Positions 25,316-33,331 of a stretch of DNA of 64,000 nucleotides are shown here, in pieces (within the stretch, counting starts at the first letter, position 1; every line of letters starts with the position of its first letter). The stretch spans positions 186,001-250,000 of the forward strand of contig NZ_ATWJ01000013.1 of the NCBI RefSeq assembly GCF_000421185.1, in the 5' to 3' direction. Both the position numbers and the translations under genes were made by a program. The notes under the pieces were generated by a model. That model saw only the letters and a program-made list of their open reading frames with translations. It did no database searches and had not been told where the DNA came from. The stretch comes from Ornithinimicrobium pekingense DSM 21552. GTDB taxonomy: Bacteria; Actinomycetota; Actinomycetes; Actinomycetales; Dermatophilaceae.

Positions 25316-26002
25316 ATGACTACGCCAGGCCCGGTGCGCGTCGCCATCGTCAACGACTACGAGGTGGTCGTCCACGGTCTGGCGGCCATGCTGGCGCCCT
25401 ACCGCGACCGGGTCAGGGTCGTGGAGGTCGACGTCGACGGCCACGTCGCCTCCGAGGTCGACGTCACGCTCATGGACACCTTCGCCCAGCAGCCGATCAC
25501 CGACTCCCACCTCGAGCAGGTCCTGTCCAGCCCCCGGGCGGGCAAGGTGGTCGTCTTCACCTGGAACATGCAGCCCGAGCTGGTCGACCTCGCCCTGGCC
25601 AAGGGCGCCCGCGGCTACCTGGACAAGAGCACCCACGCCGAGCAGCTGGTCGAGGCGTTGGAGAAGGTGGCCGGGGGCGACGTCGTCGTCTCCCCCTCCT
25701 TCGGCCCGGGGACCGACACCGACCTCGAGCCCGCCGACACCCAGGGCGACTGGCCAGGGCGTGCCCACGGCCTGTCGCCCCGGGAGGCGGAGGTGCTGGC
25801 CCTGATCACCCAGGGGCTGACCAACACCGACATCGCCCGGCGCACCTACCTGTCCATCAACTCGGTCAAGACCTACATCCGCAACGCCTACCGCAAGATC
25901 GGCGTGACCCGCAGGTCCCAGGCGGTCCGCTGGGGTCTGGAGAACTCGATGACGCCCGGCTCCGAGCGCACCAGGACCCCGCGCGGTCAGGCCGGCACGT
26001 AG
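25316..26002 (+). CDS. NarL/LuxR-type response regulator
   Basis: 228 residues: an atypical receiver domain (IVNDYEVVVHGLAAML; putative phospho-acceptor Asp in VTLMDTF; Lys in YLDKST) and a C-terminal LuxR HTH (LSPREAEVLALITQGLTNTD, then SVKTYIRNAYRKIGV). Only one acidic residue is seen in the first metal-binding position, and the usual L-R-M-P after the acceptor Asp is replaced by TFAQQ, so phosphorylation may be altered. No kinase is adjacent. Predicted leaderless: TAGACT (25304-25309) ends 6 nt before the ATG. Overlaps the convergent GH13 gene by 16 nt. Confidence 0.85.
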   Translation: MTTPGPVRVAIVNDYEVVVHGLAAMLAPYRDRVRVVEVDVDGHVASEVDVTLMDTFAQQPITDSHLEQVLSSPRAGKVVVFTWNMQPELVDLALAKGARGYLDKSTHAEQLVEALEKVAGGDVVVSPSFGPGTDTDLEPADTQGDWPGRAHGLSPREAEVLALITQGLTNTDIARRTYLSINSVKTYIRNAYRKIGVTRRSQAVRWGLENSMTPGSERTRTPRGQAGT

Positions 26003-27732
26003 ACGACGGCCGAGTAGGGCCCCAGGTCGAGCACGGCGCTGCCGTCGCTGACGTCGAGGTCGGGGGTGGGGTGGTCGCCGAAGAGCTGGCTGTAGCGGCG
26101 GGCGTCGCTGTTGAAGACCAGCTGCCAGTGCTCCCCGGGGACCTTCACCTCGCGCCGGACCGCCTCCGCGGTGAGGTTGAGGGCGACGAGCACGTGCTGG
26201 TCGTCGTCGGTGGAGCGCACGAAGGCGATGACGTTGGCGTCGTCGTCGAGGGTGACCAGCGTGGTGCTGGGACCGGAGAGCCCGGGGGTGGCGCCGTCGA
26301 GGTTGCGGCGCATCCGGATCAGGTCGCGGAACATCTGGGTGATGTCGCGGAAGGCCCAGGCCCGCTCCCAGTCCAGCGGCACCGTGTCGCGGAACCACTC
26401 GTCCTCGAGGAACTCCTGGCCCTGGAAGAGCATCGGCATACCCGGCGCCGTGAGGACGAGCGCGGCTCCCAGCGTCGCGCGCTTCTGCGCGTGCCAGCCG
26501 TCGGCGTTGTCCCCCTGCACCTCGGTGGTCATCCGCGCCTTGCCGTTGGCCACCTCGTCGTGGGACTCGACGTAGACGACCCGGTCGAAGGCGTGGTGGT
26601 AGGAGTGCATGACCGCCCGGGCCACCTCGGGGATGGAGCGGTGCTCGTCGGAGGGGGTGATGAGCGCCTGGCGCACCGGGTGGACGAACTGGTTGTCCCA
26701 CTGGGCGTGCATCGCCGCGCCGCCGTCCTCGGTGGAGGTGACGGCCGGGTCGTTGTGCAGGTCCTCGGCGATGACCAGCCGGCCCGGGAAGTCGGTGCGC
26801 ACGAGCTCGCCGACCGCCCGCATCATGGCCCAGCCCTCGGGGATGTCGCCGCTGAAGCCGTCGATGTGCCGCATGTAGGGCGTCATGTCGAGCCGCAACC
26901 CGTCGACGTGGTAGTCGCGCAACCACATCCGGGCGTTGTCGAGGATGAAGTCACGGACCTCGGAGCGGCCGTAGTCCGGGCGGGTGTCGCCCCACGGCGT
27001 GTGCGACCGCTCGTCCTGGTAATAGTAGATGCCGCCCTTGCCGTTCTCGCTCCAGCCGTCGAACTGCCAGGTCGGCAGGTCGCTGGGGCCGAAGTGGTTG
27101 TAGACGACGTCGACGAGCACCGCGATGCCGTGCCGGTGCGCCTCCCGCACGAAGGTCTTCAGGGCGTCGGGGCCGCCGTAGGTGTGCTCGACGGCGAAGA
27201 TGTGCGCCGGGTTGTAGCCCCAGGAGTAGTCGCCGGCGAACTCCATCAGCGGCATGAGCTCGATGGCGTTGACGCCCAGGCCGACGAGGTAGTCGAGCCG
27301 CCCGGTCAGGTCGTGCAGGTCGGCCGGCCCACCCTCGGGCGTCTCCATGAACGAGCCGATGTGCGTCTCGTAGATGACCAGCTGGTGCTGGCCGGGGGTC
27401 TCGAAGCGCTCGTCGCCGTCCCAGTCGAAGCGGCCCTGGTCGTAGAGGATGCCGTTGCCGACCGAGTTGGTCACCGCCAGCGCGCGGGGGTCGATGCGGA
27501 AGAAGGTGCCCTCGCCGTTGGTCAGCAGCAGCTTGTACTCCTGCCCGTGCTCGGCGCCGGGGGCCTCGCCGTACCAGTGTCCGTTGCCCTCGGGGGCGAG
27601 CTCGGTCGCGCCCTCGTCCCAGTCGTTGAAGTCGCCGACCACCCGGACGGCGTCTGCGTTCGGGGCCCAGACCCGGAAGGCGAAACCGCCCTCGATGGGG
27701 AAGGCGCCCATGCCGGGGTGGTGCTCGCTCAC
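25987..27732 (-). CDS. GH13 alpha-glucan enzyme (branching-enzyme-like)
   Basis: 581-residue cytosolic glycoside hydrolase family 13 protein. N-terminal CBM48 (FAFRVWAPNADAVRVVGDFNDW) then a TIM barrel with the four GH13 regions: DVVYNHFG, DGLRLDMTPY (nucleophile Asp), VIAEDLH (acid/base Glu) and VESHDEV (third Asp); a beta-sandwich domain ends the protein. GTG start at 27732 follows AGGAGG by 8 nt. It is shorter than GlgB; glycogen branching, trehalose-forming or alpha-amylase activity are all possible. It is not in an operon with glg or tre genes here. Confidence 0.85.
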   Translation of the reverse strand: MSEHHPGMGAFPIEGGFAFRVWAPNADAVRVVGDFNDWDEGATELAPEGNGHWYGEAPGAEHGQEYKLLLTNGEGTFFRIDPRALAVTNSVGNGILYDQGRFDWDGDERFETPGQHQLVIYETHIGSFMETPEGGPADLHDLTGRLDYLVGLGVNAIELMPLMEFAGDYSWGYNPAHIFAVEHTYGGPDALKTFVREAHRHGIAVLVDVVYNHFGPSDLPTWQFDGWSENGKGGIYYYQDERSHTPWGDTRPDYGRSEVRDFILDNARMWLRDYHVDGLRLDMTPYMRHIDGFSGDIPEGWAMMRAVGELVRTDFPGRLVIAEDLHNDPAVTSTEDGGAAMHAQWDNQFVHPVRQALITPSDEHRSIPEVARAVMHSYHHAFDRVVYVESHDEVANGKARMTTEVQGDNADGWHAQKRATLGAALVLTAPGMPMLFQGQEFLEDEWFRDTVPLDWERAWAFRDITQMFRDLIRMRRNLDGATPGLSGPSTTLVTLDDDANVIAFVRSTDDDQHVLVALNLTAEAVRREVKVPGEHWQLVFNSDARRYSQLFGDHPTPDLDVSDGSAVLDLGPYSAVVYVPA

Positions 27733-27844
27733 GGATGAGCCTCCTGCTCGTCGTCGGTGCTGGTGGCACGCCCTGCTGGGCGGTGCGGGGTTCACTCTAG
27801 GGCTGCCGGGCGACCGGTGCCGACCGTCGGGCACACTGGCCGTT

Positions 27845-28513
27845 GTGACCGACACCCCCACCGCGAGGCGCCAGCTGGCCGACCTCGGGCCGATCGAGCA
27901 GCTGCGCGCGGGTCGGCTCGCGCCCCGGCTGGCGCTGCTGCTGGTCGGGCTGTTCCTCTACGGCGCGTCGATGGCGATGGTGGTGCGCAGCGTCCTGGGG
28001 CTCATCCCGTGGGACGTGCTGCACGTGGGGCTGCAGCAGCACCTGCCGCTGACCTTCGGCACGGTCGTCGTCGGCGTCTCGGTGCTGGTGCTGCTGCTGT
28101 GGATCCCGCTGCGCCAGCGGCCCGGCCTGGGCACGCTGTGCAACGCCTTCCTCATCGGGCCCGCGGCCGACCTCACCCTGGCGGTGCTCCCGCAGACCGA
28201 CGAGCTCGGCTGGCGGGTGGTGCTCCTGCTCGGCGGCATCCTGCTCAACGGGGTGGCCACGGGGATGTACATCGGCTCGCAGTTCGGCCCCGGCCCGCGG
28301 GACGGCCTGATGACGGGGCTGGCGCGGGTCTCCGGCCGCTCGTTCCGCCTGGTGCGCACCGCGATCGAGGTCAGCGTCGTCGCGGTCGGCTGGCTGCTGG
28401 GCGGCGTCGTCGGCGTCGGCACCGTGCTCTACGCCGTGGCCATCGGTCCGCTGGCCCAGCTGTTCCTGCCGGTCTTCACCGTGGACCTGTCCCGACCGCA
28501 CCCGCGCCGGTGA
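27845..28513 (+). CDS. YczE/YitT-type membrane protein
   Basis: 222 residues, about five TM helices, matching the YczE family: RLALLLVGLFLYGASMAMVV, GLIPWDVLHVGLQQHLPL and GSQFGPGPRDGLMTGL. Function of the family is unknown. GTG start without a ribosome-binding site; CACACT lies 7 nt upstream as a weak -10, so possibly leaderless. Overlaps the next gene by GTGA, so the two are co-expressed. Confidence 0.78.
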   Translation: MTDTPTARRQLADLGPIEQLRAGRLAPRLALLLVGLFLYGASMAMVVRSVLGLIPWDVLHVGLQQHLPLTFGTVVVGVSVLVLLLWIPLRQRPGLGTLCNAFLIGPAADLTLAVLPQTDELGWRVVLLLGGILLNGVATGMYIGSQFGPGPRDGLMTGLARVSGRSFRLVRTAIEVSVVAVGWLLGGVVGVGTVLYAVAIGPLAQLFLPVFTVDLSRPHPRR

Positions 28514-29727
28514 CCCGCCCCTCGGCGCCCCCGGCCTGGACCGTCACCGCGGTCGTCGCCGCGCTGGCGATGGTGGGGCCGTTCACCATCGACACGATCT
28601 TCCCCGGGTTCGTCTCGCTGGGCCGGCAGTTCGAGGCCGACGCCACGGCGCTGCAGCAGGTGACGAGCGTCTACCTGCTCACCTTCGCGGCGATGAGCGT
28701 GCTGCACGGGCCGCTGTCGGACGCGCTGGGCCGCAAGCCGGTCATGCTCGCGGGGCTCCTCGGGTATGTCGTGGCCTCCGTGGTCTGCGCCCTCGCCCCC
28801 AGCCTCGGCTGGCTGCTGGTCGGCCGGGGCCTGCAGGGCGTCTTCGCCGGGGCGGCCACCGTCGTGAGCCGGGCCGTGATCCGCGACCTCTACTCCGGGG
28901 CCACGGCCCAGCGGCTGATGAGCCAGGTGATGATGATCTTCGCGATCGCCCCGGCCCTGGCGCCGATCATCGGCGGCTGGCTCCTGCGGCTCGGCCCGTG
29001 GCCGGTGATCTTCTGGTTCGTGGCGGCCTACGCCCTCGTCGTGGCGGTCGTCATGGTCCTCGTGCTCCCCGAGACCCTCGACCCGGCCGACCGGGTGCCG
29101 CTGCGCCTGCGCCCCGTCCTGTCCGGCCTGTGGGACGTGGCGCGGTCGCTGACGTTCGTGCGGCTCACGGTCGCGATGGTGGCCACCTTCGGGGCCTACA
29201 TCTTCTACGTGCTGGCGGCACCCATCATCGTCGTCGACCTGCTCGGGCTGGGTGAGCAGGACTTCTGGGTGCTCTTCGTGCCGCTGGTCGGCGGCATGGT
29301 CGTCGGGTCCTGGGTGAGCGGGCGGGTGGCCGGGCGCGTGGCCGGCCCCGTCCTCGTCGACCGGACCATGCTGCTCGTCCTCGCGGCCGCGACCACCAAC
29401 CTCCTGGTCGCCCTGCTGGCGCCCCGGCTCCCCTGGGTGCTCGTCGGCCCGACCCTGCTCGGCACGGCGATCGGCATGGCCTTCCCCGTGCTGCAGCTGG
29501 CGCTGCTCGACCTCTTCCCGCACCGCCTGGGGTCGGCGGCCTCGATGTCGGCCTTCGCCGTGCTCATCTCCAACGCCGTCCTCGCCGGTCTCCTGGCACC
29601 GCTGGTGACCGGCTCCCTGCTCACCGCCGCGCTGGCCAGCGCCGCCCTGTCGGTGACCGGTGGGCTGCTGTGGGGCTGGCACCGCGCGGCGACGGGCGGG
29701 GCGACCCGCGTCGCCGAGCTGCACTGA
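28510..29727 (+). CDS. Bcr/CflA-type MFS drug exporter
   Basis: 405 residues, twelve TMs. Bcr/CflA hallmarks: FTIDTIFPGFVSLGRQF in TM1, LHGPLSDALGRKPVML in loop 2-3 and GRGLQGVFAGAATVVSRAVIRDLY in TM4. Proton-driven export of a small drug-like molecule is the family role; the substrate is unknown. GTG start overlaps the upstream stop (GTGA). Confidence 0.87.
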   Translation: MTRPSAPPAWTVTAVVAALAMVGPFTIDTIFPGFVSLGRQFEADATALQQVTSVYLLTFAAMSVLHGPLSDALGRKPVMLAGLLGYVVASVVCALAPSLGWLLVGRGLQGVFAGAATVVSRAVIRDLYSGATAQRLMSQVMMIFAIAPALAPIIGGWLLRLGPWPVIFWFVAAYALVVAVVMVLVLPETLDPADRVPLRLRPVLSGLWDVARSLTFVRLTVAMVATFGAYIFYVLAAPIIVVDLLGLGEQDFWVLFVPLVGGMVVGSWVSGRVAGRVAGPVLVDRTMLLVLAAATTNLLVALLAPRLPWVLVGPTLLGTAIGMAFPVLQLALLDLFPHRLGSAASMSAFAVLISNAVLAGLLAPLVTGSLLTAALASAALSVTGGLLWGWHRAATGGATRVAELH

Positions 29728-29784
29728 CGGTATGACGCATCAGGTGGACTGTGCAGCTGGGCGTCGTGAGTGCGACGGCGGACG

Positions 29785-31056
29785 TCAGCTCCCGGCCGGA
29801 GCGACCCCGACCGCAGCCACCGACTCGCGCCAGATGCCCAGGGCCTCGGCCACGAGCGCCTCGTCGACGACGAGCGCCGGGATGAAGCGGACCACCTGGC
29901 CCCACGCCCCGCAGGTGAGCAGCAGCAGCCCGCGCCGGGCGGCCTCCTGCTGCGCCGCTGCGGCCGTGGCGGCGTCGGGCTCGCCGTCGACGTCGCGGAA
30001 CTCCGCGCCGAGCATCAACCCCAGCCCGCGCACGTCGGTGATCCGGGGGTCGTCGGCCGCGACCTTCTCCAGCCCGGCGCGCAGCTGCTCGCCCCGCACC
30101 GCTGCGTTGTCGACCAGGCCCTCCCCCTGGATCACCTCGAGCGTGGCCACGGCCGCGGCGCAGGCGACGGCGTTGGCGCCGTAGGTCCCGCCCTGCGAGC
30201 CCGGCCAGGCGCGGCTCATCAGCTCCTCGGAGGCGGCGATGCCCGACAGCGGGAAGCCGGAGGCCAGGCCCTTGGCCGTGACGAGCACGTCCGGCCGGCC
30301 GTCGAAGTGGTCGTGACCCCAGAACCGGCCCGTGCGGCCCCACCCGGTCTGCACCTCGTCCACCACCAGCAGGATGCCGTGCCGGTCGGCCCGCTCGCGC
30401 AGGCCGGCGAGGAACTCGGTGGACGCCGGGACGTAGCCGCCCTCACCCAGGACCGGCTCGACGACGAAGGCCGCCGTGTCTGCGGGGGCGCTGACGGTCT
30501 GCAGCAGGTGGTCGAGCTCGCGCAGCGCGAACCGGGTGGCCTCCTCCTGGGTCCACCCGTAGTGGGTGGGGTTGGGGAAGGGCGCCAGGTGCACGCCCGC
30601 CATGAGGGGGGCGAACCCGGCGCGGAACCGCGTGCCCGAGCTGGTCATCGACGCGGCCGCGACCGTGCGGCCGTGGAAGCCGCCGTGGAAGGCGACGACG
30701 TTGGGCCGCCCGGTCGCCTGCCGCACGAGCCGCAGCGCCGCCTCGACCGCCTCGGAGCCGGAGTTGGCGAAGAACATGCGGTCGAGCCCCGCCGGGAGCA
30801 CCTCGCCCATCCGCTCCACCAGCGTCAGCAGCGGCCGGTGCATCACGGTGGTGTACTGCGCGTGGATAATCCGCCCCACCTGCTCCTGGGCGGCCGCGAC
30901 CACCCGCGGATGGCAGTGGCCCGTGCTGGTGACGCCGATCCCCGCGGTGAAGTCGAGGTAGCGCCGGTCCTCCTCGTCGAAGATCAGCGCACCCTCGCCG
31001 CGCGCCGCCACGACCCCTGTGGCCTGCCTGAGCACCGGGGACAACGTCGTCGCCAT
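29785..31056 (-). CDS. Class III omega-aminotransferase (GabT/DoeD-like)
   Basis: 423-residue PLP enzyme moving an omega-amino group to 2-oxoglutarate. Motifs: LDFTAGIGVTSTGHCHPRV, FFANSGSEAVEAALRL (PLP phosphate), VVDEVQTGWGRTGRFW (Asp on the pyridine N) and VTAKGLASGFPLSG (PLP Lys). Substrate candidates are 4-aminobutyrate or 2,4-diaminobutyrate. ATG at 31056 has GGAGG 8 nt upstream. Divergent from the aldehyde dehydrogenase with the ATTGTCGACAAT palindrome between, so product aldehyde and oxidising enzyme are co-regulated. In an ectoine pathway this would be DoeD and its partner DoeC. Confidence 0.85.
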   Translation of the reverse strand: MATTLSPVLRQATGVVAARGEGALIFDEEDRRYLDFTAGIGVTSTGHCHPRVVAAAQEQVGRIIHAQYTTVMHRPLLTLVERMGEVLPAGLDRMFFANSGSEAVEAALRLVRQATGRPNVVAFHGGFHGRTVAAASMTSSGTRFRAGFAPLMAGVHLAPFPNPTHYGWTQEEATRFALRELDHLLQTVSAPADTAAFVVEPVLGEGGYVPASTEFLAGLRERADRHGILLVVDEVQTGWGRTGRFWGHDHFDGRPDVLVTAKGLASGFPLSGIAASEELMSRAWPGSQGGTYGANAVACAAAVATLEVIQGEGLVDNAAVRGEQLRAGLEKVAADDPRITDVRGLGLMLGAEFRDVDGEPDAATAAAAQQEAARRGLLLLTCGAWGQVVRFIPALVVDEALVAEALGIWRESVAAVGVAPAGS

Positions 31057-31079
31057 GCCACACACCTCCAGCGTTGGTA

Positions 31080-31093
31080 GATTGTCGACAATC
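31080..31093. promoter_or_regulatory. GntR(FCD)-type operator, copy 1
   Basis: Perfect 14-bp palindrome GATTGTCGACAATC in the divergent promoter of the aminotransferase and aldehyde dehydrogenase genes. The core ATTGTYGACAAT recurs at 35873-35884 in the second divergent promoter of the cluster. It matches the TNGTNNNACNA-like sites of FadR/VanR-type GntR regulators, and such a regulator is encoded at 32621-33331. Confidence 0.82.
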
Positions 31094-31147
31094 ACCGTAT
31101 CCCATCTGACGTCCCTGCCCGGCCCTCGAGAAGGAGCGGTTTCCGCC

Positions 31148-32605
31148 ATGACCCCCACCGTCGTCAGCACCGTCCCCTCCCAGCTCTTCGTCGCGGGGAG
31201 GTGGGTCGACGCCACGGGAGGGGCGACGTTCGAGGTCGTCAACCCGGCCACCGGCGAGGTGGTCCGCGAGGTCGCCGACGCCACGCCCCAGGACGGGCGC
31301 GCCGCCCTGGAGGCCGCCGTCGCGGCCCAGCCCGGGTTCGCCCGGACCACGCCCCTGGAGCGTCACGAGATCCTCATGACCGCCTTCGGTCTGCTGCACG
31401 AGCGGGCCGACGACCTGGCCCTGCTGATGACCACCGAGATGGGCAAGCCGCTGGCCGAGGCGCGCGGCGAGATCAGCTACGCCGCGGAGTTCCTGCGGCA
31501 TTTCGCCGGGGAGGCGCTGCGCATCGACGGGGGCTACCAGGTGGCGCCGCAGGGCGGGGCCCGGATGCTGGTCACCCGTCAGCCGGTCGGCCCCTGCCTG
31601 CTCATCACCCCGTGGAACTTCCCGATGGCGATGGGCACCCGCAAGATCGCCCCGGCGATCGCGGCCGGCTGCACCAGCGTGATCAAGCCCGCCCACCAGA
31701 CCCCGCTGTCGATGCTCGCCTTCGTCGACATCCTGCGCGAGGCCGGGCTGCCCGACGGTGTCGTCAACTGCGTGACCGCCACCGACTCCGGCGGGGTCAT
31801 GGAGCCGCTCATCCGCTCCGGTCTGGCCCGCAAGCTGTCCTTCACCGGGTCGACGCGGGTGGGCAAGATCCTGCTCGAGCAGTGCGCCGGGACGGTCCTG
31901 CGCACCTCGATGGAGCTCGGGGGCAACGCCCCCTTCGTGGTCTTCGAGGACGCCGACCTCGACGAGGCGGTGACCGGGGCGATGGCGGCCAAGATGCGCA
32001 ACATGGGCGAGGCGTGCACCGCGGCCAACCGGATCTACGTCCAGGAGTCGGTGATCGAGGAGTTCGGCGCGCGGCTGGCCCGCCGGATGGGGGCGCTCAC
32101 CGTGGGCGACGGCACCCACGAGGGCGTCGACGTCGGCCCGCTCATCGACGAGGCGGCCCTGGAGAAGGTGACGACGCTGACGGCCGACGCCGTGGAACGC
32201 GGCGCCACGGTCCTGTGCGGGGGCGAGCCGGGCGAGGGGCCCGGCTTCTTCTACCCGCCGACCGTGCTCACCGGGGTGCCGACCGACGCCCGGATGTCAG
32301 CGGAGGAGATCTTCGGCCCGGTGGCCCCGCTCACCCCGTTCAGCACCGAGGAGGAGGCGGTGCGGCTGGCCAACGACACCCCCTACGGCCTGGTCGCCTA
32401 CGTCTACACCCAGGACCTGCGTCGGGCGCTGCGCACGGCCGAGGCGATCGAGAGCGGCATGGTCGGGCTCAACCAGGGGGTGGTCTCCAACCCCTACGCC
32501 CCCTTCGGCGGCGTGAAGGAGTCCGGCCTGGGCCGCGAGGGCGGGCCGACGGGCATCGACGAGTACCTGGAGACCAAGTACGTCAGCATCTCGATGCCCG
32601 ACTGA
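31148..32605 (+). CDS. NAD(P)-dependent semialdehyde dehydrogenase
   Basis: 485-residue aldehyde dehydrogenase of the succinate-semialdehyde dehydrogenase (GabD) type. Motifs: LITPWNFPMAMGTRKIAPAI (cofactor), FTGSTRVGK, MELGGNAPFVVF (catalytic Glu) and MGEACTAANRIYV (nucleophile Cys). Oxidises the semialdehyde made by the neighbouring aminotransferase: succinate semialdehyde if the substrate is GABA, aspartate semialdehyde if diaminobutyrate. GGAG lies 11 nt before the ATG at 31148. Converges on gntR over a hairpin that includes both stops. Confidence 0.88.
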   Translation: MTPTVVSTVPSQLFVAGRWVDATGGATFEVVNPATGEVVREVADATPQDGRAALEAAVAAQPGFARTTPLERHEILMTAFGLLHERADDLALLMTTEMGKPLAEARGEISYAAEFLRHFAGEALRIDGGYQVAPQGGARMLVTRQPVGPCLLITPWNFPMAMGTRKIAPAIAAGCTSVIKPAHQTPLSMLAFVDILREAGLPDGVVNCVTATDSGGVMEPLIRSGLARKLSFTGSTRVGKILLEQCAGTVLRTSMELGGNAPFVVFEDADLDEAVTGAMAAKMRNMGEACTAANRIYVQESVIEEFGARLARRMGALTVGDGTHEGVDVGPLIDEAALEKVTTLTADAVERGATVLCGGEPGEGPGFFYPPTVLTGVPTDARMSAEEIFGPVAPLTPFSTEEEAVRLANDTPYGLVAYVYTQDLRRALRTAEAIESGMVGLNQGVVSNPYAPFGGVKESGLGREGGPTGIDEYLETKYVSISMPD

Positions 32606-32624
32606 GGAGCCACGGCTCTCTCAG
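32602..32624. terminator. Bidirectional hairpin over two stop codons
   Basis: CTGAG-GAGCC-AC-GGCTC-T-CTCAG: two stacked 5-bp stems with one bulged T. It covers the stop of the aldehyde dehydrogenase (plus) and of gntR (minus), a compact convergent terminator. Confidence 0.6.
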
Positions 32625-33331
32625 CCGGCCCCCTCCCGGTCGAGCGCCCGCTCGCTGAGCTCGACGAGCTCGGTGACGGCGTCCTCCATGTGCGCCACCA
32701 GGAGCCGGTCGAGCAGCTCGCCGTCGCCGTCCCGCAGCGCCTGGACGATGGCGCGGTGCTCCTCCACCCGCAGCACGTCGTGGGCGTAGGTGCTGCCGAG
32801 CGCATGGATGCAGATCCGGGCCTCGGCCGCCTGGGTCTCGTGCACGCGGCGCAGGCGCTGGCTGCCGGTGAGCCCCACGAGGGTCTCGTGGAAGCGGATG
32901 TCGGCCTCGGCGACGCCGCGGGAGTCCCCGGCCTCGGCGGCCCGGGCCATCTCCTCCAGCGCCGTGCCGAGCGCGTCGGCCGCGGCGACGTGGTCCCCCC
33001 GGACCAGGACGTCGGCGGCGCAGCGCTCGATCGCCGCGCGCGCGAGGTACATGTCGCGCACGTGCTCGGGGGTCAGCTCGACGACGAAGAGGCCGCGGTT
33101 GCGGACCGAGACGAGCAACCCCTCCTGGGCGAGCCGCTGCAGCCCCTCGCGCAGGGGCCCGCGGCTGACACCCAGCTGGCGTGCCAGGTCGGCCTCGAAG
33201 AGCTGGGCGCCCGGCGGGAAGTCCCCGCTGGCGATGGCCGCACGCACCAGCGCGGCGATCCGTGAGGGCGTCGACTCCTGGACCAGCGGCTCGAGCACGG
33301 CGGCCGACGGGGTCGCGGCGCGCGGGCTCAC
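32621..33331 (-). CDS. GntR-family (FCD) regulator of the catabolic cluster
   Basis: 236 residues: N-terminal winged HTH (FEADLARQLGVSRGPLREGL; QEGLLVSVRNRGLFVVEL) and a C-terminal FCD ligand domain (YLARAAIERCAADVLV, DIRFHETLVGLTGSQRL, EEHRAIVQALRDGD) whose Asp/His residues would hold a metal and the effector. GTG at 33331 overlaps the aminotransferase stop (GTGA). Its predicted sites are the two ATTGTYGACAAT palindromes at 31081 and 35873, which would put all six surrounding genes, including itself, under its control. Effector unknown, probably a pathway intermediate. Confidence 0.88.
   Translation of the reverse strand: MSPRAATPSAAVLEPLVQESTPSRIAALVRAAIASGDFPPGAQLFEADLARQLGVSRGPLREGLQRLAQEGLLVSVRNRGLFVVELTPEHVRDMYLARAAIERCAADVLVRGDHVAAADALGTALEEMARAAEAGDSRGVAEADIRFHETLVGLTGSQRLRRVHETQAAEARICIHALGSTYAHDVLRVEEHRAIVQALRDGDGELLDRLLVAHMEDAVTELVELSERALDREGAG

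Noticed and set aside
29728-29784. Terminator between the Bcr/CflA exporter and the aminotransferase
   Set aside because: Only a weak 5-bp stem was found, not enough to call.
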